The notes under the pieces: generated by a model
Told to the model about the DNA's origin: nothing
Seen by the model: the letters and a program-made list of their open reading frames with translations, nothing else
Databases searched by the model: none
Shown: piece by piece, positions 33,004 to 44,289 of the stretch
Layout: the number at the start of each line of letters is the position of its first letter
Numbering within the stretch: the first letter of the stretch is position 1
Source of the DNA: Nematopogon swammerdamellus
Lineage: Eukaryota > Arthropoda > Insecta > Lepidoptera > Adelidae
NCBI GenBank assembly: GCA_946902875.1
Contig: OX336342.1
Location: 15,059,523 to 15,123,522 of the forward strand
DNA: 64,000 nt
Direction: 5' to 3'
Position numbers and translations under genes: made by a program

Positions 33004-34306
33004 GAGTACATACATATATGTAAATAGTTCGTGTTTTCCGCACGAAATTGTTCGTGTTTTGGAAAACATTATATTTACCACTTAAATTATCTAAGGCCTC
33101 CATTCCACCACATGTATATTTGTGCCGAAGCTTGTATCAGATCTTCTGTCACAATTTTTTTTGTTTTTTTTTTCTCTATTCGTAGTTTAGGACGATGATC
33201 CGAAGGGTCTATTCGGTCCTGAAGACTCTCGCCGACTATATATCCAAGTGATTCCATGGTATATACATACATTCGACTGGGTCCTCCATGGGTGTCCGCG
33301 GCTCAACCCGTGAGCTTTCCGTCAGGATGTTTGGACGCAAATCCCGACAGGCGCGTGTGGCCATTTCACAGTAAGCTCTCCATGCGTACGTCAATCAAGA
33401 GCCCCTGTGGTGCTGCATGTTCCCCCCGCCTCCCTCCGCCGCGACACCCGCCCGTCACACTTAACGAGGTGAGGCTTTCATTTCGGAGCATAAATTCCGA
33501 CTGCCCTTGCGCTCAATTCATTCCATCAATATTAATCAGAGACTGGATGAGGCAGTTCCGCTATACTAAAATAAAAATATTCTGCACAAACTATATAATC
33601 AACAATAATGTTCTTGTGAGCGGGTAGTATGGGTTTATTTGTAAGTAACTATAATATTTAAAAGGTATTAACAAAATAATGTGACTTTCGAAGTTCATTT
33701 GTCAGGTTTTCTTCGCATTTCAATAGAACAGGCGGAATTTTCGACGTATCCAACAGAAGGTTCTACCTACCTATGGATTAAATTATACAATAAACAATAG
33801 CCCAAAAGCAATAATGTTCATAACGTCAACGCACAAGCCAATTAACTACTCAAATTTCAACGAGAATAGAGAAAGAAATATCGAAACATCAGAAAATCCA
33901 TATCAGGCCGAAAGTGGTTTGAGCTAATAATGTTGCGAAAGCTGAGTGTGTAGGTAGACGGCCGCTCGCAATTGAGTTTATATCAAATATTGCATTACTG
34001 CGCACACCGTACGAGAGAAAATGAAATATTGACCGGCCGACCAACAAATAGTGCCTGGTAATAAATAGCGAGAGAATTTCAACGAATAGCGGGGCTTCTT
34101 GTTGCCGTTTCACTCGCATTGACTTTGCTATTTTAGATTTCATTTTACAGGTATACACTATGGTCTCGCTTTAGGCATAAACTATGGATCAAATTGACTA
34201 AAAACAGTCTAATTTAGTTGATAAACTAAGGATCAAATGATATGCACGATTTCGGAGACAAAAAATATGTAGATATCGTCAACATTATTTTAACCACAAT
34301 ACACTT
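33004..34306. other. Single-copy DNA, no gene recognised
   Basis: Mixed composition with one GC-rich patch near 33290-33480. No repeat or coding signature that I can support. Confidence 0.45.
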
Positions 34307-34450
34307 TTTTTTTTTATTGACAGCGCGACATATGGCGCCGAGCCACCCATAAGGTGTCGAACGACGCCCATGGACATTCGGTCGTATGCGGGGGTTGCGA
34401 ATGCCATGCCGGCCTGACAGGTGCCCATTCACGCCCCTCTTGAAGGACCC
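34307..34450 (-). mobile_element. 3' UTR end of the non-LTR element, 5'-truncated copy
   Basis: Poly-T (34306-34317) then GACATATGGCGCCGAGCCA, CCATAAGGTGTCGAACG and GGTTGCGAATGCCATGCC, matching the 3' UTR at 30745-30845. It is a minus-strand, poly-A-tailed insertion. Confidence 0.8.
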
Positions 34451-35369
34451 TGATTTCAAATTACTTCCCGATGTACCTATGTTACTTAACCCTTCATATA
34501 CTCTGGTTGGACTAATCCATCATGAATAATGGCTAATTTGATAACCTCGTAAACACCAGCGCCCACATTCGGGCAACGCTCATATCTCTGCACCCAGACT
34601 AGCCCTCCAGTGCAACTGACATTAGGTACAACCAGGGATTAACGTGACACGTAATCCGAGATGCCGAGGAGCACTTAAATAATGGGCGCGCGCTATCTGG
34701 CGAGTAGATCGTGCCTACATTAGTCCAGATTAATGCGTCATTGGATGTCGGACGCCCGTATTCTGGATAGTCGATTAGCTCAGCTGTTGCCGTTGAGCCA
34801 CTGCGAGGAGTCCGGCCGAACTTGAATGTCAGGATTGGTGCAAACTTAAGCACGGAGCTCATTGTCAGTAAGTTTCTATTGGCCGAAAATAGTAAAGAGC
34901 ATTCAAGTCTGAGGCAAGACTCGAATCAAATACTACGGATATGACGTCATAATAATATTGGCAAGACTCCTAATGATCGAACATTATTAAGGAGATTAAA
35001 AAAAGGCCCTTTCTGTTTAAGGTTTTTCATATATTCAATATCTTCTAAAGTAGACAAATAGAAGACATTTTAGCGTCAGATTTTAACAATCGCATTCAAG
35101 GTTTCTTTAAAAAATCCATTATTATAATATTTAGTAAAACTGAAAACCAAAACGGTAGAGTTGGGTTTGTTTGTACTAAAATGTTTACCTTCAATAATAA
35201 ACGTTGATTTTGCATTTTTTTTACCACAACGGAATGTATACACGATATAGCTTTTTTCTTGTCAAAATCACGGAATTGAATTTATTTTTTTCTTTAAAAA
35301 ACTGTTAAAGCGATCGTTAAAATTCGCCGCTAATATGATCTTTAACTGATTCACTTTTGAGGATATTTT
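34451..35369. other. Single-copy DNA with one ATG-started minus frame
   Basis: A minus-strand frame of 87 codons with a true ATG (34862-34599) has balanced composition (GSTATAELIDYPEYGRP inside) but nothing I recognise, and neither splice sites nor a conserved neighbour support it. The remainder is AT-rich with no features. Confidence 0.3.
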
Positions 35370-35680
35370 TAGGGTTCTGTACCTCAAAAGAGGAAAAAAA
35401 CTTAACCTTTATAGGATCACTACATACACTGGCGGCCGTGGACAGGAAAACGGAGTGTGGGAAGACCACCCGCCAGGTGGGACGACGACATCAAGTACGT
35501 CGTCAGCAAGCAGTGGTTCCGTACCGCCGGGAGGACTGGAAGAAAATTGGAGAGGCGTATGTCCAGCAGTGGACGCTTACACGCTGACTGACTTATATGA
35601 TCACTTTGTTGCCCGTCTGTCTGCCCGTCTATCAACATCATTTTTCTCAGGAATGTGTAGAGGTATCAAGTTTAAAGGTG
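35370..35680 (-). repeat. GGAACCCT-family fragment split by an insertion
   Basis: AGGGTTCTGTACCTCAAAAG on the left and TTTGTTGCCCGTCTGTCTGC on the right are the two sides of one minus-strand repeat copy, interrupted at 35422-35598 by a retroelement end. Confidence 0.6.
35422..35598 (+). pseudogene. Second RTE-like element: 177-bp C-terminal fragment with 7-bp target duplication
   Basis: GRPPARWDDDIKYVVSKQWF is readable from about 35460 and, after a -1/+2 frameshift near 35525, REDWKKIGEAYVQQWTLTR to the stop at 35585. Both are C-terminal signatures of RTE-like retrotransposon proteins as recalled. The insert is flanked by GATCACT at 35415-35421 and 35599-35605. It is a strongly 5'-truncated insertion inside another repeat. 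Confidence 0.75.
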
Positions 35681-35886
35681 TAAAAAATTCAAGCTTCTAA
35701 GTCAACGCAATCAAAAGATATGGCCATTTATGTCGATTTTAATACCCGCAAACTCACTCAAATCAAATAAAAAACTATAGAGTAATTTCCGTTGACCTAG
35801 AATCATGAAATTTGGCAATAAGCAAGGTCTTAGAGAACAAGTGAAGGAAAAAAATCCGACAATTGTTAATTTGTAGTTATATCAAA

Positions 35887-36195
35887 GCGGCGGGTGGCCG
35901 AGTGGTTTGGGCATCGGCTTCTCATGGGGGAGGTCCGAGGTTCGAATCCGGTCGGCGTGTACCAATGAGTTTTTTCTGACGAAAAAATTTACGTGCATAC
36001 ATACACCCGCTGCTTCACCGTTCGGAACCGGTGTAAAACTGTAGGTCCCTTCCCTTGCCCCTTACTAGGTGGTAGGCTCAAATTGTAGCTGACTGGGTTG
36101 GTACCACCGTACTGGATGTAAGATGGCCGCAAGCAACCTCGGTTGTGTTCTCCTCTAGTCCAGTATAGCCAGCAATCCAGGGAAGTCTCCGGTAT
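35887..36195 (+). mobile_element. tRNA-derived SINE
   Basis: The head GCGGGTGGCCGAGTGGTTTG...GGTTCGAATCC (35887-35949) has A- and B-box promoter sequences for RNA polymerase III and resembles a long-variable-arm tRNA such as Ser or Leu. A tRNA-unrelated body follows with AAAACTGTAGGTCCCTTCCC, TTACTAGGTGGTAGGCTC and GGGTTGGTACCACCGTACTG. The right end near 36195 is uncertain. It is not a functional tRNA, because the head runs straight into the body with no 3' acceptor stem. Confidence 0.7.
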
Positions 36196-36420
36196 GGCAC
36201 CTACCTTCTCGGAGGTGATATTGGCTGGTTAGAGCATGTGCTTTGGCCCCTCCGAAACAGCCACCCAAACCGGATTACATAAAATATCACATAAAAAAAA
36301 TATTTATATATATTTGAGCTACAAGAATTCCTGACAGTCAAACCATTGGTGTAGTTTTTATTTAGGCGTTTCGTGATTTTCGAGAATACAATTATTTTGG
36401 CAAATACATAACACATATAT

Positions 36421-36475
36421 TGTGTGATGGTACGGGACCTTCGGTGCGCGAGTCCGACTCGCACTTGGGGGATTT
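36421..36475 (-). repeat. Repeat terminus with CGCGAGTCCGACTCGCACTT signature
   Basis: GGTACGGGACCTTCGGTGCG followed by CGAGTCCGACTCGCACTTGG. Its reverse (AAGTGCGAGTCGGACTCG) is the start of a repeat I recall as common in Lepidoptera; related phrases occur at 13862, 51230 and 54835. Confidence 0.6.
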
Positions 36476-37492
36476 TTTTTAAAGCCTAGGCTAAATTAGA
36501 AAAACTTAAAAAAGATGGGGCCTTTTTTAAATCCGCCCCTTAAGTTTCATCCAGCTCCAGCGTATGCCTATAAACTAAATATCATATTTCGATGCGACGA
36601 CGTTGAGAGAACATTGCGATCGGCCCCCTGCCTTCTGAACTGGTATTACCGTCATATCCACGTCATTTAATCAATTTGTACCGTTGCATGTTTATTTTAT
36701 AACAGTATCGATAGTTTCCATCACAATTTCCATGACAATAGTCGGCGGGTGTCGGAACCGCGTGCCGAGTAGGGGCCCGACCGTAGGGGTGGCGCCGTCC
36801 ATCTTGATTAGAGCCGGGTCACTGCAGAGCGGTGCACGTCCTGTGGAGATTGATACGCTGATCAATCATGCATCCGTCTGCAGATGTGACGGCCTCAGTG
36901 CGTTGATGGCGAAATGAGAGCCGTCATTCCACTCGATGTGCCCCTCTCGCCGGCTTTTGTCGGTGCCGCATTCAAGTCACTACGATATTTGGGGTGGAGG
37001 CTTTGTTAGTGTAATTTTGCCTATTTTCGCAAGTTCTTTCTTTTTCCATGGTCCACAAAAGAAAACTTCATCTATCGTTGGATTGATACTTTTATAACAG
37101 TAGAAGTAATAAACAAGTACAAATCTGTCAACGATGAATACAAATTGTTTCATTTAGTAACTTAGTAGTTATGTCACATGCAATTACTGGTTACTATGTT
37201 TAAGAAATGAAAATTACCTACATACAGACCGGGCATTCCGACTTTCTTTCACGATTATATTAAAAGATCGACCTGCTCAAATTAGAAGATGGGAAGTTCA
37301 TGCAAGAGTATTTTCAAGCAGAAAATAAATGACCTGCCAAAGCGTTTATTTCGCAATCAGACACTTCGACATTGAAAAGATGGCGACTGCCTGTTGCACG
37401 TTGAGTGAAAACCGAAAATGACAAAGAAAAAACGTTGGAGTCGCTTCGAGGGATCTGCATGGAACAGGCAATGAATGATGTAACAGGTCTAT
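36476..37492. other. Single-copy DNA, no gene recognised
   Basis: GC-richer at 36750-36960, AT-rich elsewhere. No supported coding or RNA feature. Confidence 0.45.
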
Positions 37493-37501
37493 ATCGACGA
37501 T

Positions 37502-38022
37502 GCTTATTTGGAAAATATACCTTTACCCAGCGCTCCATAGTGCTGAGCTCGGGTATACATCCAAGGAGTAGCAAAGCAAGTTTGTCACTTGAAAATATAC
37601 CCGAGCGCAGCACTTTTCTCGGGTATACTTTCAAGTAACGAAACTCCGTTTGGCTTCCTTTAATGTATACCCGATCCCAACACGATGATGCTGTTATTAA
37701 TATTCCGTATGAAGGAAGGAAAGTGGTATGAGTGATGTTTTGGTGGTTTAAAAAAAAAACTAGGGTTAACCTAATGTTGAGGCGGCGCATGTCGTTTATA
37801 TCGGGTCGTCGTATAAGTCGGGTATATTTTAAAGTGCCTGCGCGCGAAGTCCTGCATTTGAAAGTATACCCGACGCCAGCGCGATCAGTGACGTCACAAA
37901 TGTTGGGTGAAGGTACATTTTAAAGGGCTTAATGATCAATTTCTGTGTTTCAAAATATACCCGATGCTAGCGCGGCCAGTGACGTCACGAGCGCTGGGTA
38001 GAGGTATATTTTCCAAATAAGC
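37502..38022. mobile_element. MITE with 35-bp TIRs and 9-bp target duplication (Mutator-like?)
   Basis: A 521-bp element starting GCTTATTTGGAAAATATACC. Its right end, reversed, reads the same; the inverted match extends about 35 bp through TACCCAGCGCTC with one mismatch. Perfect 9-bp direct repeats ATCGACGAT flank it (37493-37501 and 38023-38031). Inside, an AAxATATACCCGA phrase followed by GCxAGCGC recurs in both orientations, and AGTGACGTCAC occurs twice (about 37888 and 37978). A 9-bp duplication is characteristic of Mutator-type transposons; assignment is inference. A long minus-strand frame (37790-37314) crosses its left boundary and is a chance frame. Confidence 0.85.
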
Positions 38023-38031
38023 ATCGACGAT

Positions 38032-39639
38032 ACCTCAGCATTATGTAAAGACGAAAATCAATATCCGTACCGATTAGAAGTCGTCCCAGTAACCAGCTCT
38101 GGTAACTCAGTTTGAATCCCTTCTGGCAGTGGGGCATGTCGACAAGAGGCGCTCAAGGGATAAGTACTCAGTAGGTACGTATCTGATACGATAACATTCA
38201 TATTTCTAAAGCCCACGCGTCCGAGCGAGGTTCAGTGACAAACTTGTTTGCTTTACTAAAAGCACGTCGACCTATAGAAGCTCCTCGGAGTGCCTGCAAA
38301 AATAAACGTTTGTGGACCTTCTCACGTCCTCGGACGCACAGGGTGCGGTCATTCCGTCGCACTTACATGACTTGTCGAGAAAAATGAAACAGAAAAGATA
38401 TTTAAATGAATTTACAGCAATATTCGTTGGAATTATGTATGTTTTTATATATTTTTTATGGGAATATCATACCAATGGGATGAATATCATACCAAACACT
38501 GACACGGCACCTAGCTCCCACAGCAACAAGGTGGCTACCGTTACGGCCGCAGCAGTTGATGGAATGAACCAGGCCAGGTTCCATAATAAAAGCGGTCAAG
38601 TGTGAGACGAACTGGCGTGGAGAGGATTCCATACCTGTAAACTATAAGAGGGAATAATAGAGAAATTATTTTTTTTTTTTCAAAATTTTAGACTCAGTAT
38701 TTTCGGGGATAAGGGAAGGGCATGCTCATATTCGTAAATTTGCTCTAATATATTTGCAATTAAGCATTTTAAAATTATAAAGAAAGATTGTATATTTTCT
38801 TATAACAAGTCCTTTCATTAGATTAAGTCACATCATGCACTTGAACATTTTTTTTACTAATTTGTCCCCCAAAATCGAAATTCGTTCATTCATCTTATGC
38901 GTCCGTAAATGGATCATCAAACTAGAGAATATGTAACAAATTTCAACTTTTTTCGTCCAGCAATAAGCTGTGAAAAGACGAACAGACAGGCACGAAAATT
39001 ATCCTATGAGGGTTCAGTTGGTTTTTTTTTTCTCTATTGCCCTAAAAACATTTACACACTTACATATTCACCGATTATTTAGTTATATAAAAGGAAAGGC
39101 TTTACCTTCACAATGTAGCCTGATAGCATACGCACATAATTCACACTATACAGCTACACGTGTAGGTTGGCACACGCATGCTCGAGCTAAAATATTTAAG
39201 TCAAAACACTCGAACGGCGCGTCTCGCTCGTCGCCCTGCGATATTATTTTCTGTGCGAGTAGGTATCCGGGAATATTACACCGCAAGCCGGTCACGGAAT
39301 CAGTACGTGATGATGTTGCGAAATAAGTGTGTAACTCCTTTCGTGAAATATATGCCGCGGCCGCTCGAGAGGACTCACTGAAAAACTGCTCGCTTATGTA
39401 CTGTAACGGCGCGGTTTGTGAAAACGGATGGCTGAAGCTGAAGGATGTAATAAATAGCAAACCCGTACGTATGTCGATGCGGCCGCGGCCCAGCACCGGC
39501 GACGCAAATAAAGCATTTCTTACGAACGTTTTCGCCAAAGCTATTCAACAATAACACTTTCATAAATCAAGTTTTCAATGTTGCGCATTATTTTTTTTTT
39601 TCAGGGCGCTCGGGTTACGTTAGGCACCATTCAGGAATA
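38032..39639. other. Single-copy DNA with one repeat fragment
   Basis: At 38940-39030 there is a diverged fragment of the repeat seen at 29330 (TTTTTCGTCCAGCAATAAGC, ATCCTATGAGGGTTCAG). Frames at 38312-38605 and 39146-39554 begin at GTG/TTG or overlap on both strands and show no domain. Confidence 0.4.
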
Positions 39640-41545
39640 TTATAATTAAGCAAAAGCCGCCAGACCAGACTTTCATTTATTTTAGTCGAAGTCAAAGAGG
39701 CGCGGCGTTCAAGATTTCAGAAGTGACAGTTGAAGTGTTCATTTCCAAAGCGACTAGACATTTGTGACACATTTGAGGCAAATTTATTGGTGACGTTTTT
39801 ACGGCCTCTAAACCCCTCGGAGCGGCGCGGAGGTGGCGGCGTGGTGCGCGGGCGGGCAGCGGAGCGAGCGTCGTTTAGGACCCTCGGTGCTCCGAAGAAC
39901 AGTCCGTACATAGCGAGATTAAATCTCGTCTGTAAAATTGCTTCTCCTTTACAGTTGGCGCTAATGATGTTCAAGTAGAAGGGGAGTCGCTAGGGAGGTG
40001 AAGATCTTTCAGTTATTACCGCGGGCGGTAAAAAATGAAATCTACGAGTACTGAGAGAATTCAATTAACTTTTAAAATGTTTTCGTTCACATTTTTTAAA
40101 AGCTCTAACAAGAGAATTATAGCTATCTACCATCTTAACAGTATTAGGTGGGTATAACTAGCTTTGAACTTGTGTTTCGCGTTGCAAGCATGCAGATAAT
40201 GCAGTTAATGCAATGTTTCCATGATTCCCGGCAAGGTGATTTAACATAATGCAATTTTTTTTCAAATAGCAGGAGCCAGCTATGCACGTCTCTAGCGCGT
40301 TGCTTTGGGCTGGGCGGGGCGGGGAGGAGCGCGCGCGGCTGAAGAGCCGACAGTTTGGAGGGAGAGGAGACGCCGACGCGCCGCGCCGGCACCAGAAGCC
40401 GAGTTTTAGTGAGAAAAGTTTAGCATGAGCGAAGCTAGGCCGCCTGCACCGCCGCCGCGCCGCCGTGTCGCCGCCGCCGGCGCCGTCCCGCTACCGGCTC
40501 GGGGTAACACGTGTCATTTATTCCAATAAATGGCGACGTAGAAGGAATTGGAAAAGAAAAAGCGAAAACGGCACTTTCTGTCTGAGGGCGAGTCTTATAT
40601 TTAATGCGGCCGGCCTTCCTCCGCGCTAACTAAACTTCTAATCTTTCCGCCCTAAACCCTTATTATCGCGGTTAGAGGAAATAGATGTTTTCTCTTCAAG
40701 AGAAACTAAATAAATCCGGGGAGACATGGGGAAGGTTGTTTTCGAAAAAGTTAAAGTAGGCGAGCAAATGTGTCGTCGCGCCGGAATCATTTGTCACGAA
40801 ATAACGTAATCTCGGTAAAACAAACGCCAGTGACTAGACGCCGAATGTTTCCCGGAAGCGGGAGCAAATAGTCGGCCGAGTAATTCACCGACAAATAACC
40901 ATACTTACTCATATCGTTAACGTTCAGGGGCGCGGGGCGTGGGCGGGAGTGCGGCGCGACAGGGGAAAGCGGTCGGCGCGTCGTAAAAGAAAATGAAGTA
41001 ACTAAGCATTATACATAATGAGGTCTCGACAGCCCTAGCGCGACCCTTTATTACAATTCAGCAAAATATTAGTTGCGATGCGATGCGACCCGAGGATAGC
41101 CCGAGACGCGGAGCGGCGCGCGGCGGCGCGGCGTCGTCGTCGTCGGATTCGAGCTGGTCGTTAATAAAAATTCAATACTTCCTACCATTCTGGAGGAATC
41201 AGGCGGATTAGGAAAGGAAAACATCGACATAAAGGGGCGATAAAAAAGATTTGCGAGGACTTTTATTATCGACGTCTTAAGCCGTCGTCGAGTGCGCAGT
41301 TTAATAACCATCGGAGGCGGAGTCGAGCGCCCGCCGTGTCGGAGGCGGCTGGCGTCAGCGGTGGGGGGCGAAGCTTCGGTCGGGGGGCGGTTGACGCGGA
41401 GGCAAACGACGACATTCCGTCGGATCCGGAGCCGACCCCTCGACCGATTGAAACTTTGAAAGTATTCAACAGCTAGTACATAGTATTATTGGGACATGAG
41501 TCATACGGCGTGTTTGGATATCGAGTATAAATACTTTTAGTTATA
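39640..41545. promoter_or_regulatory. GC-rich, CpG-rich single-copy cluster, possible regulatory region
   Basis: CpG-dense at 39800-39890, 40300-40510, 40920-40990, 41090-41150 and 41290-41440, separated by AT-rich segments with TTTATT, TTAATGC and TAAATTA-type motifs. No transposon signature for nearly 2 kb, which is unusual for this window. Frames are short, multi-frame and domain-free. Possible enhancer cluster or the 5' region of a gene outside the window; inference only. Confidence 0.25.
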
Positions 41546-41557
41546 ATGTCTTCAGAT

Positions 41558-41955
41558 CTGTCTGTAGAATGGATGATAGGAGACTAATGAAAGAAATCTA
41601 TGGAGTGAATGTTAGTGGAAGAGTCGGGTAGGGTCGCCCTAGACGCACGTACCTGGACCAGATCGGGCATGTGCTCGAAAAGGGTCAGGTGCGTAGTACC
41701 CGTAACCGACGAGCATGTATTAAGAACATTATGAGAGTGGAAGAGGCGGCAAAAGTGTGTCAGGATCGTGGCGCGTGGCGGTTAGGTTGTTTGCGTGGGT
41801 TGGGTCCGTTGTCTTTGCCTGCCCCACTGGGAGGCAGGCAGGCGTGACGTTATGTATGTGTATGTATGTATGTATGTATGAACTTATAGCACAATACCGA
41901 TTACTCTGCTTACTCTGATTATCGGGATACAAAAACGTGAGTTATGTATGTATGT
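41558..41955 (+). mobile_element. RTE-like element copy 2: 5'-truncated insertion with perfect 12-bp target duplication
   Basis: Starts inside the coding region (GTAGAATGGATGATAGGAGA) and continues colinear with the copy at 18700-19100 to its ATGT-repeat tail. ATGTCTTCAGAT flanks it at 41546-41557 and 41956-41967. The reading frame has a stop in GRVG*GRP (near 41629) and a CMKN to CIKN change. It lacks about 4 bp and an EVE codon pair compared with copy 1. A clean duplication and high similarity imply a fairly recent insertion. Confidence 0.9.
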
Positions 41956-41984
41956 ATGTCTTCAGATAATGGATTTTAGCGCTT

Positions 41985-42430
41985 TGAGTAACTCTACGTA
42001 GTGTCTACGCCAAATAATGTTTTACGCAGGGTCTACGCCGCGTAGCACTTCAATCGACATGCGTAGAGTCAGCGCGAAAAAGTGATAACGGGTTCTACGC
42101 AGAGTCTGCGCCGCGTAGCACTTCAACTCACGCTACGTGGATTCCAAGCGAAATAAGTAATAACGTGGTTTGCGACTAATTTAACTGAAGGTACGTAATA
42201 ACGTGCTCTACGTCAGGACAACGCCGCGTAGCACTGCCACTGACATTATGTAGAGTGTACGCGAAATAAGTAATAACTGGTCTAGGCAGGGTCTACGCCG
42301 TGTAGCACTTAAATTGACGCTAAGTAGATTCTAAGCCAAATAAGTTATATCGTGCTCTACGCGGAATCTGCGCCGCGTAGCCGTTCCACTGATGCTACGT
42401 AAAGTCTAACCCAAATAATTACTAATAAGT
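41985..42430 (+). repeat. Degenerate ~74-bp minisatellite
   Basis: GCCGCGTAGCAC-like anchors at 42037, 42110, 42223, 42297 and 42372 (spacings 73, 113, 74, 75). The ~113 spacing indicates a ~40-bp insertion in one unit. Each unit has TCTACGC, GCCGCGTAGCACTTCAA, TGACGCTACGTAG and AAATAAGTAATAACG. Rich in TACGTA/CTACG palindromes. Confidence 0.85.
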
Positions 42431-44289
42431 TGGAATTTTTTACGCCGCAGACGCTGCAGCACTGTGTAGTAAGTAATATATTACTTACGACACAGTATCA
42501 TTACATTTTAGAGAGTTAGAGAGAATTCGTCACATTTTAAGTTAGTATTCGAAGTTACGCCTTTCTAACAAAAGGGGAAAGTGAATTGATAATTTGCAAA
42601 TATATGAGTTTATAAACAGGTCGTTATACGTATTAAGTACTTAGTAAAAAAGAACATCCGACTTAACAACAGATGAGACAGGGAGAGTCCGTGTAGTCCC
42701 TAGTCTCGCTCGCCGCTCGGCGTAGCTCGCCGCCTCCCTCAGACAATACGATGCACATTATTACGGAGTTCTAGTTATCTTTTACGAGCGCTCAAAACAA
42801 GCGTCTCACGGTTATCCATTACGAGAATGTTATCTTTCAATTTCACTTAGCTCAATTTCAGCACGATTTCTATGGTAGAGATAAGGAGGCCGTTTTGTTT
42901 TCTTCTTGCGAAATTGTATATGGGCAATTTTTTAAACAAGCCTTGAGCATCCTGGAGCAACAAGTAAAATTATTTAATCTTTAAATAACAACTTAAAGTA
43001 TGTGCTTTTTTACGGAAAACCAAGCAGCAAGTGTAGCACTATGATTTGAGTATTCCAACTGTTTACTGAAGCAGGCAAATTTCCCCGAAAGGCAGCTGTT
43101 TTCCATGGCGCCACATGTCGCGTTTTCCACATAAAAAAGAGGGCATTATATAAGAAAAAATTAACCATTCAAATCTTTACAAAAATAAACCAAAAAGAAG
43201 GATGGGGAAACTCTGAGTGAGTTAATATTTCTACCCAGCTGTGTTCACTCTAAAGTCTATAAGTATCGAACAAAAGACAGAAGAGTGCTTACCTACTGGT
43301 GAGTATCGAGAGTAGTCGCTGGCGGTGCGGTGGAGCGGCGGGCGCGGCGTGCAGGGTGACGCGCGACGTGGGAGCGGATAAACTTTAATATGTAAACAAG
43401 ACAAAACGACGAACACTGAATGGAGCGGGAACATCGCACGCCGCCGTGCCGCGCCGACCCACCCTCTGATATTTTAACTAAAAGCTTCGGCTAAATCTTC
43501 AACCAATATGCAAAGTTCGAGTTTATAAACAAAACTACATTATCCATTTCATTATTTCGGTCTTATTCAGTTTTATCACTGGGTTTAGTGAGAAGATGCG
43601 ATTAAATTAATATCTCTTTATCACTTCTCCGAAAGACTTCGGCCGTGTAATCCGTAAGGAAAATATTCTTCGCTAGCCGTCCAGTCTCGAGGAGCGAATA
43701 AGGCGTTCTCGACAATGGAACCTACAGAAAAAGTAAACGAAGAAAATATTTTCATTAATTCCTCTGCGCCGAACAAATTTGCGGCCGCATTAATTATTAC
43801 GGTCTCATTCAATTTGGCCGGGGAGAGGCCTACGCCGAGCGCCAACGGCGCGACGTCGGCTTACCGATATAAATGTGCTGCCGGTCGTACAGCTTCGGTG
43901 GCATTCGCTCCGAGACAGTGGAGGCTTTCGCCGTTCATTCGCCGGAATATACGGAAGCCAGTTGTCGGTGGGAGTCGCGGCGAGAGGAATCCCGCCCGAG
44001 ATACTCGTAGCGAGGGAGTGCATTGGAGCTGCAGTGCTCGCGAGCACGTCTGTTCGCCTGTCAAGCTGAACGAAATCTAGGTATTATCTGAGCAACTTGC
44101 CGCGTCCGCCTCGGGCACGTTCCTAGCGGAAATACTGCACGTCACGTCGCACTGTGCAAGCCTCCTACGAGTATTACATTTACAACAAATTATGTTTCTT
44201 CATTAGATAGAGGCAAAGCCGAAAGTTTATAGAAAAAAATACGTCCCGACCATTCGAACCTGGAAATCCGGCTTATGCCGCCAGCGCAT
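42431..44289. other. Single-copy DNA, CpG-rich at 43300-43460 and 43800-44150, no gene recognised
   Basis: The 43715-44080 interval holds four overlapping frames on both strands, including a 121-codon ATG frame, without domains. A TTCGAACC phrase near 44252 resembles a reversed B-box, but the surrounding bases do not fold into a tRNA. Confidence 0.4.

Noticed and set aside
34599..34862. 87-codon minus frame with a true ATG
   Set aside because: Balanced composition but no recognisable motif, no supporting neighbours. Kept only as a remark in the gap entry.
35887..35960. Possible tRNA gene
   Set aside because: A and B boxes are present but no matching acceptor stem; the sequence continues into a SINE body found again at 32880-33003.
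37314..37790. 158-codon minus-strand frame
   Set aside because: It crosses the boundary of a MITE fixed by a 9-bp target duplication, so it cannot be an ancestral coding unit.
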